Source: Aphrocallistes beatrix (lineage: Eukaryota; Porifera; Hexactinellida; Sceptrulophora; Aphrocallistidae). Taken from it: DNA of 64,000 nucleotides. This document shows positions 34,782 through 47,200 of the stretch, piece after piece. Where the stretch lies: positions 3,658,001 to 3,722,000 of the forward strand of contig OY725502.1 of NCBI GenBank assembly GCA_963281255.1, given 5' to 3'. A program made the position numbers and the translations under genes. The notes below the pieces were generated by a model, which made no database searches, was not told the origin of the DNA, and was given only the letters and a program-made list of their open reading frames with translations. Within the stretch, counting starts at the first letter, position 1; each line of letters opens with the position of its first letter.

Positions 34782-35285
34782 ATGAATTCAACATTGGTAG
34801 CCAAAATATCCAAATCTTTAGCTCTATTTTGCTTCTTTGCACTAATAGCATCTGAAATGTTTCTTGTGGCGAATGCACGTAGATATATTAATGTTGACAA
34901 ATTCGAGCTAGGTCAAGCAGCTGAAATTGCCTTCAAAGCACCAGATAGAGGCTCAATTGGAATTAATTTTCGTGCAACAGGAACTGATATTGTATTTCAT
35001 ATTGCAATCCGTTATTCCACAAAAGAATTAGTTTTAAATTCAAGACATCAATCGAAATTTGGGGCAGAAATTCGCCCTCCAAATTTCTTATTCGCTCCGT
35101 CTTACGATACTACAGTCAGAGTAGAGGCTAAAGAAGGCGGGATGTACTTATATTGTAATGGAAGGTTCATAGCATGCTTCCCTCATCGCATGGACCTAAA
35201 GACAATCCGTCGTATTGGTTTCCTTTATGAAGATGACAACTCCCCAACTAAAGCAGAATTTAAAAGAATAAGTGTGGAATACTGA
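34782..35285 (+). CDS. Secreted galectin-like lectin
   Basis: 167 residues from the ATG at 34782. The frame is open further upstream but without another ATG, and starting here places a hydrophobic signal peptide at residues 12-30 (LALFCFFALIASEMFLVANA). The rest resembles one galectin carbohydrate-recognition domain: INFRATG, the H-x-x-x-R strand (HIAIR, 73-77), N86-R88, FGAE (93-96) where galectins usually have WGxE, then YLYCNGRFI and FPHR (126-136). The key Trp of the sugar site is Phe here and the Asn between His and Arg is replaced by Ala, so sugar specificity may be altered. Galectins are normally leaderless; a classical signal peptide is unusual. Single exon. A single-domain extracellular beta-galactoside-type lectin is my best call; the family assignment rests on motifs only. 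Confidence 0.75.
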   Translation: MNSTLVAKISKSLALFCFFALIASEMFLVANARRYINVDKFELGQAAEIAFKAPDRGSIGINFRATGTDIVFHIAIRYSTKELVLNSRHQSKFGAEIRPPNFLFAPSYDTTVRVEAKEGGMYLYCNGRFIACFPHRMDLKTIRRIGFLYEDDNSPTKAEFKRISVEY

Positions 35286-36796
35286 AGATAATCAAGTTAT
35301 AGCCAAATCTCATTGTGGTAATGCTTAATAAGAGATATTACTTTTATTATCGTCATAAGTGTATTTCTGTTGTGTATACCTATTCTGTAAAACAATGATT
35401 AAACTCATTGTAGTGAATGACTTTGACTATCCATAATTAATTAAAAAATAATATTAAAATATATAGCATTTAAAAGTGAATTATAATAGATTGGCTAAAG
35501 CAAATACATTGAAATGTCATATGTCTATAACTACCAAAGGGACTGGCCAAAGATGCTGGTCAAGTACAGTTGGCCGTTCAGAGGTTAATTGTAATGATAA
35601 AGTCAACGACTGGACTTTTTTAAGTAGCCGTTATGTACAGGTGAGCGTTATATTGAGTGGCGGTTATAGCAGATTCCACTGTACTAAAAGAGGCATTCAG
35701 TCATTGTCATTTGGGAATCCCTGACAATAATCAGAAAATAAGGAAATCGCATCTCTAGGCAAACAGGACAATTAAATCGCACTTCGAAACCGAAATTTCG
35801 CCAAAATTACTACCTAATCGACTGCTCCGAAGACAATAAAATACTGATAATATATTAATCAGGTAAATATTCATTGCACTTTGTTATGTAACGGGAGATG
35901 ACATTAGAGATGCTATTATAATGGGAAACCTTCTTCCATCCAGTTCTATTCCTATCTCGCTCGAATCATTCCAGCTCGACATCAACAAGCAAATCATTCT
36001 AGACATGACATGCAAAGACATTTGGAAGAAATTTTTTGAAATTGTATGGATTGTAGTTTTTATCTCCATTTCCAAATTAATGGTGATAATCATTCTATGA
36101 AAAGGCATCAGCAAAGTCATGAAGCTTAACTTCGCACTAGTCTACTAATTAACAACCTAACTACGTACACGAAGCTGATACAACAATATACTTGTAGTGA
36201 AAGGTCTTACGTAGAGATGTTCAGTGATGCTACAGGAGAATTGTTAGATCTCTACAACATACTTGTATGATACGTTAATCAATACAAGCGAGAAAGAGCG
36301 TAAAGCTAGATTAAAAAGATAATGACGAAATATAATATTAGTAACAGTGTCTTTTTATATTCTTATTCCGTACCCCCGCACCCCCACTCATCCCCCTGAA
36401 AATACTTTAGATCCCCTTAACTCCCCCTGAATTCCGTGGGGCTGGATCCAACCTTGAATCTCCGTCCGTCCGTACCTCAGTACTACCTTGAAAGATCTCT
36501 TGTATAGTATTACACCAAATTTGGATCGCAAATTCCTTCTATGGTGTAGATGCGTCGATGCGTAAGAGGATGCTTCTGCAATAACGGCAGTATCATATCT
36601 TCATTTTGAAATTACTTTTTAGATAGATTTAGATCAAATTCGTAAGGTGGGCAGAAGTGATTAATATTTTGAGTTGATAAATTTCGAACTCGTCTCAATG
36701 AGTGGCCATCATTTTATTGGGTTTATCAGTCCATTGAATAGGAAATGAACGAAATATCAAACTTTGCTATTTGCTTAATTAGGAGATACTATATCG

Positions 36797-36914
36797 TAGG
36801 GGAGTAGACACGATTTCAAAAGGGGGAGGGGCTTGAAATTGGAACCAAGAGGGGGTGTCTAGAGAAACCCTGTATATGAGCTAATCTGGGAGGGGTGGTG
36901 TCTACTCTCCTGTA
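36797..36914. mobile_element. Short MITE
   Basis: Inverted ends TAGGGGAGTAGACAC and GTGTCTACTCTCCTGTA around a G-rich centre (118 bases). Typical of small TIR elements. Confidence 0.65.
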
Positions 36915-37692
36915 TTGATATATTATTAATCTTTCATTTCTTTATTTTCATTTCTAAGTTTGGCCTTCAAATAAAGAAGAATTTCGACTAATAATATAGC
37001 AATATATCCATAGTCCATGATGATAATATGATGTGTCAATAATAAATCAAAAGACGCCTCAATGTCTAAGTGAGTCGCAAAAACTAATGATAAAAATCAC
37101 GAGATGTGCAAAACTCTCACTAATAGTATGGCAATGCAGGTGCGCACAAGGAATTAGTAAACATACCAAATTCTGAAGATATGACACGTAATACCCCATC
37201 GTTCTAGCAGCTTGTGATGATATGAATGCAGGTTAATCAGTTTAATCCTTCTCCAATTACATAAAATAATGTTGTATAATTATGTTATCGCAATTACAAT
37301 CATCGTAACAATGAAGTATATCATCTATAAGATCTAGTCTATTCCTGACTGTGTTGAGTTTGTTGTTCCAATCGAGTTGTAATAATTCAAAATTACTGAA
37401 TCAGCTATTAGTTAACGTAGAGCAAGGATTTCGAAGCTTTTCTACTCCAGTTTCCGTTTGGAGTTTGTTGAACGTATTTTCTTAGTAGACTTCTCTAATT
37501 GTCTACTGTTTTAATAGTTTAATTATACTCCCCAGGCCCTCTGGTGGACAATTATAATTTTTTTTGTATTGGGCCTGCCTAGTAGGAATTAAAGTAATAC
37601 TAATCTTGTTTCTGATAGCAAGTCTATATTAACTCGGAATGGTTACAAGTAGTACCTTTGTCAAACTTGCCGAGAACATTTTTTTAAAAATA

Positions 37693-37880
37693 CAGTAGAA
37701 CTCGGTTAGTACATACTCGGGATAAGACGTACTTCGGCTTAGTACGTACTCATTTTTCTGAACCAAAATTCAATTATTATATAGATTCCTATGTATTATC
37801 AACTCGGTTAGTACGTACTTACGGATAATACGTACTTTTTTCGCTTCCCGGAGGGGGTACGTCTTATCCGAGTTCTACCG
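37693..37880. mobile_element. TA-flanked pogo/mariner-like MITE, copy 1
   Basis: Ends CAGTAGAACTCGG and CCGAGTTCTACCG with TA on both sides (37691-37692 and 37881-37882). Internal GTTAGTACGTACT motifs repeat. A second copy is at 58460-58646. Confidence 0.82.
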
Positions 37881-38221
37881 TACATATATTTCTATCTCAT
37901 TTATATATTTCCAGACAATTCAGTGGAATTCACTCCAGTTTAGCTCAAACCCGGTTTATCCCAAGTCCATTACGTCCATTACCAAATATGGAAGAAAATA
38001 TTTTAGCAAATTTAATTCAACCAATCAAAATTAACAGTGTACCAATCTAAGTTCTATCATTGAACTGTGAATAAAACTTGTTAAGGGCTTTCTTGTGGGA
38101 TAAAATCTTTAATTGTGAGTACTGTAAGGTTCATTAGCTGTACTCTTAATTGATAGTAGTAGTAATGTGATCTAAGTGTTGAATGTGCATCAGCTGATGA
38201 TTCATCCGTATTCTCTTAAAA

Positions 38222-41200
38222 TCAACAACCACAAATGCTAATCGAAAGGAAAGCTTGTAAAAAGTGCTTGGCATAGACGGCTAAATGCACGCAACTCTGT
38301 AAGAAGAGATTGTTGTAGTGGTTTGCGATGGTGAGGTGTGAATTTTCTTGAGCTTGCTTCATGGCTTGAACGAGATGCTTCATCTGGGTTTGTAGCAGTG
38401 TTTGAGCCATTTGCATCTAAAGAAGTGACAATAGATATAAATCAAAACGTACTTGACACAATTTTTTAATAAAAAGTGAAAGTTTTAAGTTTCCATTATG
38501 TTAATAACTATGTATATTGAAAAAGTAATAATTTAGATTAAAATTGTGGCCAAAAACATTTGAAAATTGTGCTGAACATATTTTAAGCAAAGTATTTTAC
38601 GTAGACCGCAGAGGCAAATTTCAACTGAAAAATTGATTCTGACAAGCAAAACTAATCCTACTAATTCGATAAATTAATCACAAAATCGATTTGCAAACAT
38701 GTCCAAAAATGATGTTTAATTAAAAGTTCGTTGGTGCATCTTATCGCCTTGGTCAATTAAATCCTAATTTCAGTGAAACAAACAACTTAAGTTTTGAGCT
38801 TGCGCGTATAAGGAAAGAGTTCGAATGTAATCTTGTAGGTGTAGGAAGATGGAGATAAGGGAATGCGAGAAAATGCAACTAAATTGCTATTGTGGATTCA
38901 AATTGATTATGTATAGGATATTAATTAAGTTCCATTGACGCTATCAATGCAAGGAATTTCAATTTTAATTAAGATGCGAAAAGGACTCGAAACGATTGTA
39001 ATCGAGTCATGAGAGATCGTGTTAAATCAGCAATTTCCAATTGTTAAAATGAGACGAAGAATTAATAATAGTCGAGTACTGCAGATATCATAAAACACTC
39101 ACTTTCTTCAACTCTTCAGTCGCGTAATCAGGCAATTCCTCCATCTTCTGCGTCACTCGTATCAGTAACGTCTTCAATGACTCGCAAACACTCTACAAAA
39201 TAAACATGAATTATAAATACATCGTACTTAGACGGATCAATATTAGTTTTGTCTAAGAAATTAGAAACTTGAGGGAGGATAAGTTACATTGGTTTTAAAT
39301 TTCACAATAAACAAGTTTATTTATTTGCAATTAAATCCCTTCAACGCAACACAAAAATTGAATACAGAAGCATTAAAAGGTCAATAACATTGTGTAAGGA
39401 AGTTTAGGTAAAGTGAATGATTTGACAATCATATGAGAGCTCCACACTTGATTCAGCGTAAATTAAAGTAAATCTAAGCGGAATATTGTGCATGAGGTCT
39501 CTAATTGAGCAACTGCACTGCCCATGATGATAATGATGATGATTATAAACAACCATTTCCAGGTGTAATTCATTTGAGGTTAAGGTAAATATATACAAAT
39601 TTCTATTAAGAACTTATTCAATCAAATTTTGAGAAGAAAAGCAGTATAGCATAACATCATCTTTCATTTCAACTCATTTCCAGGGAGTCAGCTAAACTTG
39701 AGTAATTGGATCATTGCATGACTATGATGCACGTTAATACGTAGAATTGAACTATTCCAAAGATAGACGCTACATCATATCCAGAATTAATTCATCCGCT
39801 TGCACAGTGTAAGCCAGGGGTGCTCAAACTTTTAAATCTACGGGCCACTTTAAAAATTAGGCTCCGCCTTACAGGCCACAAATCATAGTATCTATAATTA
39901 TTTCTATATGGTGTTTAGAAAAAACAATTATTATCTGACGACTGAAGCACGTCAATCTACTGTATATATATGAATAATGAAAACAAGCGATGGAATCGAT
40001 AAATTTCTGGAGCATCTAGTGAAATTTTCTATCTTCAAGCAAGTGAAGGAAATTAGGTTGAAATAAAGTAACATCAAGTAGTCATGAAATATTAATTAGA
40101 ACCAAGATGTGCAAAGTCGCAAAGTCTTAAACATTAATTTGAATTATATTAAGATGAATAAGTTTAATTGAAACCGAATTAAATAGATCATTAGAGGGAA
40201 CATCAAAAGAGCTAAGAACTTAGTGGTACGCCAAAGTACTTAAGCTAACAGAATTATATTATTTCAAAGGAGTTCTAATTAATTCACTCAATACGCTCAT
40301 TAAAATCCTACTGCATCCCTACTTGACAACACTAAGATGCTTGTTCAACTCTCTGTATTGTAGTGTATGCAAAACTTTGCTTAGGTTTCCTAATACACCA
40401 GATGATACCTTGTTGCAACTGAATGCTCATCCAGGTAAGGTCCTCCGGGCAAATGTCCCATCCAAACCAAAAAGTATCGCAACCCGATAAAAGTTGCTCT
40501 TTGGTTAAAAAAATGACAAAAAAGTAACTTTTATCAAAGGGAAACCTGTGATTTTTCGCTGATACGAATATGTACTCTGACACGGGAAATAGTGAGAGGC
40601 TTTAGAGTGCGCTTAGTTACTGGGAGCGTATTTAGTTATGAACTCTGTGTGAAAGGCACTTAGATGTCCTCGGAAGCATTTGGGAATTTAGACTAATCAA
40701 GCTGTAATTGGTCGTAATGGACTTTTAGATGGTATAATTAAGAAAAAGCAGCTATGACAAGCGTAATCGAAAGAATGTAGATAACATTATTATCGCTTAA
40801 TTAATTTCCTCATTGATTACTCATTAATTAATATCCACAATGCGATCAAAGGGAGAAATGACTTGTCCTGCAAACTTGAAATGCTATCGAAGGCTAGCCA
40901 ACTTTCTCACACCAGAAAATATTTGTCTTTTGATTTCAAGTATTTATAGTTACGTAATATCTCAACGCGTTGATGACTTGTTCTATGATAGGAACTCATT
41001 CGGTATTCATTATTGGCGCTATTAGAATGTGATCACATTGAGGTGAAAAGACAAATATTTTAAACTTGAGGTTAAAAAGAGTTTTTTGGACACGAGGGTT
41101 TACATTTGCGTCATCGGGAATAAAAGGATTATTATATCAAAAAATCTATTCAGTGTGGTTTCAGAGGAATTCACAAGGTTATGAATCAATAAATGCAGGA

Positions 41201-44200
41201 TATTGAGGTGTAATTGCATTTTATGAATGCGATGTTAGAGTAATAATAGATTGCTAAAATTCTTTAGTTATTTGGTATCACACTGATGAGAGATAGTCTG
41301 CATACGTAGTGAATTAAATATTTGGAGAATTCCCATAATTAATAGATAATTTTATGGTACCAGGAGGTGGCTTACAATCTATTTTGTAGGGAGATATGGA
41401 CGCCATTGTAAATATCGGATTACTGACAAGACTTATCTATTTCAAATTTGTTCTATATTTATATGAGTGGGAGTTTTAATGCCATTTTATTTAAAAAAAG
41501 TGATAAAAATCCAGATTAATCGTAGAATTCATCTCACCTTGACTTTAGTAATGTATTCTTCCAATTCTGTCTTTTCGATGATCTCCTTTAAGTTGATACA
41601 GGAGAGTACAAGCTGTAGTGTCAGGTCCTTGATGCCATCAATGTCATCAATAGTAAAGTTCAACTAGAAAATTAAAACGATGACACATTTTCTAATGAAA
41701 AAAAGTAGATAAAATCAATGTGGTACAAGCTGGGTATCAGGTAGCGTACTATCAAATGACAGCTACAGGTGGGCATTTCAGTACAGCCCATTTCATTGCA
41801 CATTGTATACATAACCAACACTCTTTGCATTAATAAACGAGTGAATTCAAAACCTCAAAATGGGATGACTTGTGCATCAGTTCAATAAGCATTTCTCTAA
41901 AATCATTGAAGGTTATAATTAAGCTATGGATTTAGTACAAAGTAGTGGGATATATCTCACCATTGTGTTTTAGCAATCTTTAGGCAAGGTCGATCTATCT
42001 ATGACATGAGCAATTATTAGCCAACCAAATAAAATGGAAAGTTTACTACAAAATCACTATAATGGTAACTTGAGGGGTAAATGTTTTAGTGTGGTTGTCT
42101 GAAAACTAGCTAAGCCACACCTTAAACCTTATAGTGCGTGTCTCATTGATTAGTTGTTCACTAAATAATCCTGATCTTATTATGTATGTAGGTGAGCTAA
42201 CATGCTGAGTATGAGTTGTATGGAGTTTTAGTGGGGATTATTTTCCTTTGCATCTGTGCTATAGGGGGAGTAGAAGTCTGGTTTGGTAGGTGGTTGAGGT
42301 GAAAATATTTCGACTGAAAGTATACTTCATCGATTCTGAATTATTTTTCAGTAGGAATAATTTAAATATTCGATGTGGTGAAAATGTTTTTCTGCTCATT
42401 CCATACTCCTACGTTTGATAGAACATTCGCGAGATATGGCATAATTTCCTATTCCAGCTGGGAATCTGAATGAGCTGATTGCATTCGATGATAATTATTA
42501 CAAATTGTACCTTGTCTTCATTCCACCTACGAAACCGATAAGGAAATCTAATACGGAGATGTTCGAGTGAGTCAAAAAACGATTAATAATGTAGATAATG
42601 AATAACATTAATACCTATTTTAATGCATTAATTCAATTAATAGATGTCCTTGTGTGCGGATATTGGGCCAGATTAAAAAATTTGACTTGAAGTTGTGGTG
42701 ATGTTTTGTTTTTAAGTAATTAACCATATAAAGTTGAATAAAAACAATCGTGAATCTAATCTTTAGTTTTCGAAATTGATTTACATGCGAAATTAAAATT
42801 TCAGAAGCTATTTTCACAAAACAAAAACGGAAAAGGAACATATTCCTTCGCCATTATTTGGAAGTCCTACAACTTTAGAATATTTCAGCTCCAACAATAT
42901 CCAATTATTTCCCTAAACTAATAGATTTAACATAACAATGACGCGTGGGAGCATTGACCATACAAGACTTCATGCTAGAAGATCCCAATGCAAAGGTACC
43001 AAGCAATTACTGTATGTTAATCTCTCAACTATTCGAGTTCATTCTAACAAGACCTAATCACATGCTAATTGATTGATCGTATTCTATAACATTGTCATCC
43101 AAATCCGCTAACATCTGCGAGCTATTATGAACTACAGAAAAGGTTTGTAATGTGTCAGTTTCCGTGATTACAGCCAACACAGCTGTAAACGAATTCTAAA
43201 GTCCTTTTTGATACAAGACAATAGAGAGCCTTTTCTAAACTAGAAGTTCATTCAGATAGGAGTTTATCTGTATTGGGAATTAGTTCGTATTGACATTATG
43301 AGACATTACGGCGAGACGTAACCTATCCAGGTTTGAAAGTTTCTCTTTTCAGATTTGAAAAGAATGGAGAGCTTTTGAAATGAGTTGCGTGGAGGGAAGA
43401 TTGGAGTTTATCCATGTTGGAGAAAAGTAATTATCTCAAATAGTAGTGGAGGTTTATCAAAGATATGAGAATATGTTATGGCTGTGTTCAAGTGGATGAA
43501 ATTGTGTTTGGATGGGTGGATACGGTGAAATTGGAAACGGAGAAGGTTGAGAATGAAATGAATAAGATCAATGATAATACATCATCTTATAATTATGGAC
43601 ATGATGTTAGTAAATTAGAGTTATACTACTAGAGTAATTTCAAATGTACATTAGAATGGGCACAAGGCTAAATTATCTGAGATTCAAGCTCTCTTGTATG
43701 GATTTGATTCGTATCTGTTTTCAGTATTTAGGAAGCAAAATGCATGCATTGGAATCTAAGAAATTCAAACGTAAATGATTGTTTTGCAAAGCCAAAAGGG
43801 ATGCAAGCCTTAAAACATACAGATCAGAATTCCAACAAAATACACGAGTGTAGATTGAATTTTAAATGCATACATCCAACCGTCCCGCTTTTCACGACTG
43901 TTACATGAAATTCTCCATTTAGGTCTCGTTATTTTATTCTATGTATAATACTTTTCTATTGCGTCCCGCCATGTCCCGCGAAATTCAACGCCGCGTCCCT
44001 ATTTTATCATAGCTCAAGTTGGCATGTATGTAAATGTGACGAAAGTGACACAAAAAAAAATAAAACTCACATCTACTCGCGGTCTGATGATTCTCTTGGG
44101 ACTGGCAGTTGAGTCTTCACTGTCGGAGGAGGAGGAAAGCAGTTGTCTGGTGCTAGAGTCGGAGCCAGCTGAGATGGACTTAGGAGAATCAGGGTCTGAA

Positions 44201-47200
44201 GGTCTTATATGTGTAAACTCTGGGTTGGGGTTGTGAGCTAGAGTTTGTAAAATTAGAGATAATCATTATTTTTGTATAAATTACATTTTTGTTTCTTTAA
44301 CAGTGCAATTTTATACAGAAATAAGGATGCCCTTGATTTCGAGAATTCTATCCATTAAATTAAATCCGAAAGCAGTCAAAGTGTGGCAATCATAGCTAAT
44401 CACTAAGAACCATTTTTAGCTCGAATTCATTCTATTAAAGACAACGTAATTTCTCCCTTAAAAAATGGATATACTCGAGTTAAAAATTGTCGGTAGTCTT
44501 TGGCTTCAGAAATGTATTTATGAATTTTTAAAAGTATAATAAAATAATTAAATATTCAAAATTATATTTTTAAAAGCATCTTTTAAGTAAAGAAGCCAAT
44601 TTCCTTACGCTCCCCTAACCGTATAAACTCTAAGGTCTTCACCTCACAAAGTTCGTTATTGTCTAACAACTCTCTGGACAATAACCTCGATGGGTATTTA
44701 ATTATGGAAAAATTTCTCCATCATTGAATTAATATTTCCATTGTTCCCATAAGTGTGATAGCATACCAACTGGGTTGAAATGGCAAACTTTGTGATGAGC
44801 TCACAATCCTAAGATTATAACGAAAAGATGGACTAATTAATTGAGACATCACATGGAGTTGCTAACGACATATTTTTATCCCTATCTGATCTCTAAGCAG
44901 GAAGAAGAGCGATTTTTTCTTTGTTTAAGGATTGAAAAGAATTGAGATGTGAACAGACAGAACACCAAATTCGTAATAATATCCTCTTTTGTACTTTTCT
45001 AAGGAAAAATACAAGCAAAGTATAATTATTGCCAAATGAACTGCATTGCTAATTTGTTAAACCAAATCGAACGTAAAAGTAAGCAGTATTTACTAATGCA
45101 AACAATAGCCTAATCCTAAATAATTAACAAACTAATTGAAACTCTTCCAAATTGGAAAATGCATTTGCATTCATTATATTAATGAACCATCATTATAACA
45201 TAGTGCGTGGAATCTTTGTTAATAATTCTAAATATAGTGACTTGAGTAAATTCCACAACGATTATAATCAATTTGAAATTACTCTCGAAATAACACGTAT
45301 TCTAACATAATCACTGACAACCTACATCATCTATCATCATTATGTCTAACTCCCTAAGAATCCACATTTTAATTAATTATAAATAAAACATCTCTTTACG
45401 TATGATAAAACATGTACACATGTAAAATGTCCATGTTTTATCATACGTAAAGAGATGTATGTAAAGAGTACGTATTGGATGATATCGAATTATAATTATG
45501 AGAAGTCTACATGTAAGTGGAGGGAGAGATAAGGAGTTCATTAATAATAGGATTTGAATATGCAATTAAGTTGAATGATTGATAAAAAAGCACTTAGTGT
45601 GGTGAAATTGAAATTGAATTAGGAAGTATGAACTTTTAATTGGAAGTTTATAGTTGTGAGAATGGTAACCGAAGACACATGACTACGGAAATTCGGTTTG
45701 GAGGTTATTTATGCAAAATAATATTTCAATTAATAATTGTATTCTGTACTAAGCAATTACCACTAATTTTCTTCGCGACCGAAAAAAATTCTATTCAAAA
45801 TCTCTATACTTATAGGAGATAATAATTTGGCGCCTAAAACGCACGTGTGAATAAATTCAAATGAAAAAAACGCGCCAATAATTATTGCATATAAAAGTAT
45901 AGCGATGTTTTAAAGAAACGATTCTTATGCGCTAAATGCTCTGCTAATAAAGCCATTGTAATTTGATCAAACACAAAAGGTGTCCATTCAGGTTTCATTC
46001 AATATGAATATCTTTTTATAAACTTTCCCAATCTCTATATAGAACACAGATATAAGGTTTTATTTACAGCTGAGTAGCCGTACGAACTGTTGGGATGGTT
46101 ACTTGAGAGCTGTTGCTGTGAGTCAACAAGACGAATGGAAGGGTAGAGTTCGCCATGATATCATACATGCTTTTGAATAACCGTGACTTTATTCAATTAA
46201 ATTCGGAAACATTAAATTATATTATAACGGTGTCAAATATCTATTCAAGCCGTACTTCATTAATTTCTTAACGTTTATCATTTGAACTTTTCATTTAATA
46301 TTTGGCTGAAAGTAAACAAAATTCTTCATCTACTCTGAGTTTAATTATCTAAGGGTAATTATTCTAATAATATGCACGAACACGACTTGAAACTAATGCA
46401 TTGTTTACGAAGAAGCTAGGAGAAGAGATCTCAACATAATCCTATCGCGATTCATCATCAAGATTAAAAGCCTGAATAGGAATAAAAAATGCAGAAATTT
46501 GAACATTAATTATTCTACCTTCGTATGAATGAAATTTAAATATTTTACTATTGAAGCAAATCACTAGTGGGAAATCACAAGGGTTTACAACAAGATTTCT
46601 ATTGTGACGTAGTCCTGCAAATGAATGCATTGATTACATTTAGATTCCTTAGATTCCTGATAATTATATTAATGGATTAGTTACTTGAATTCCTGCATTT
46701 ATGTATGCATAGGAGAAATGCATTGGCTTTGGAGTCTGCTATGAGCAAATTGTATTACACGAAGACATCACAAATGTGAATAATAAATTCGTAGTGGCGA
46801 AATGCAAAATAGGTCTAATAAAATGTAGTAGATTTAACTATACTTAAAGAAATACAAAAAATTTGAAATAAATAATTCATGATATAGCATATCAACTCAC
46901 AATTTCGAGACTTTTCCTTGTTTTTAGGAGTGACGATGCAAGATGTCAGTGAGACTCGACCTTTCTTTGAGCCATTCTTGTTGTGAGAATTCCTACTTTT
47001 GTGTTTTTTGTCGCCAGATGTGTGTGTGATAGTGCCTGCTTCTTCATCAAACTCCAATGAGTTGAAAAAATCGAAAGATTGAGAGCGAAGAGGAGCTGAA
47101 GACGTTTGAGTATTGTTGGCTGGGCGAATGCAAGCGAAAATTGAAGGAAAGAAAGAAGAAATCATTTCGTTATTATGAATGTTTGTATAATTTATTAGTT

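Larger units (their letters stand above)
35286..38221. other. Gene-poor interval with MITE fragments
   Basis: Between the galectin-like stop and the FAT-gene stop. Contains a reverse fragment of the 6232-type element (about 35540-35683, ending ATTCCACTGTA) and MITEs at 36797-36914 and 37693-37880. No convincing exon found. Confidence 0.55.
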
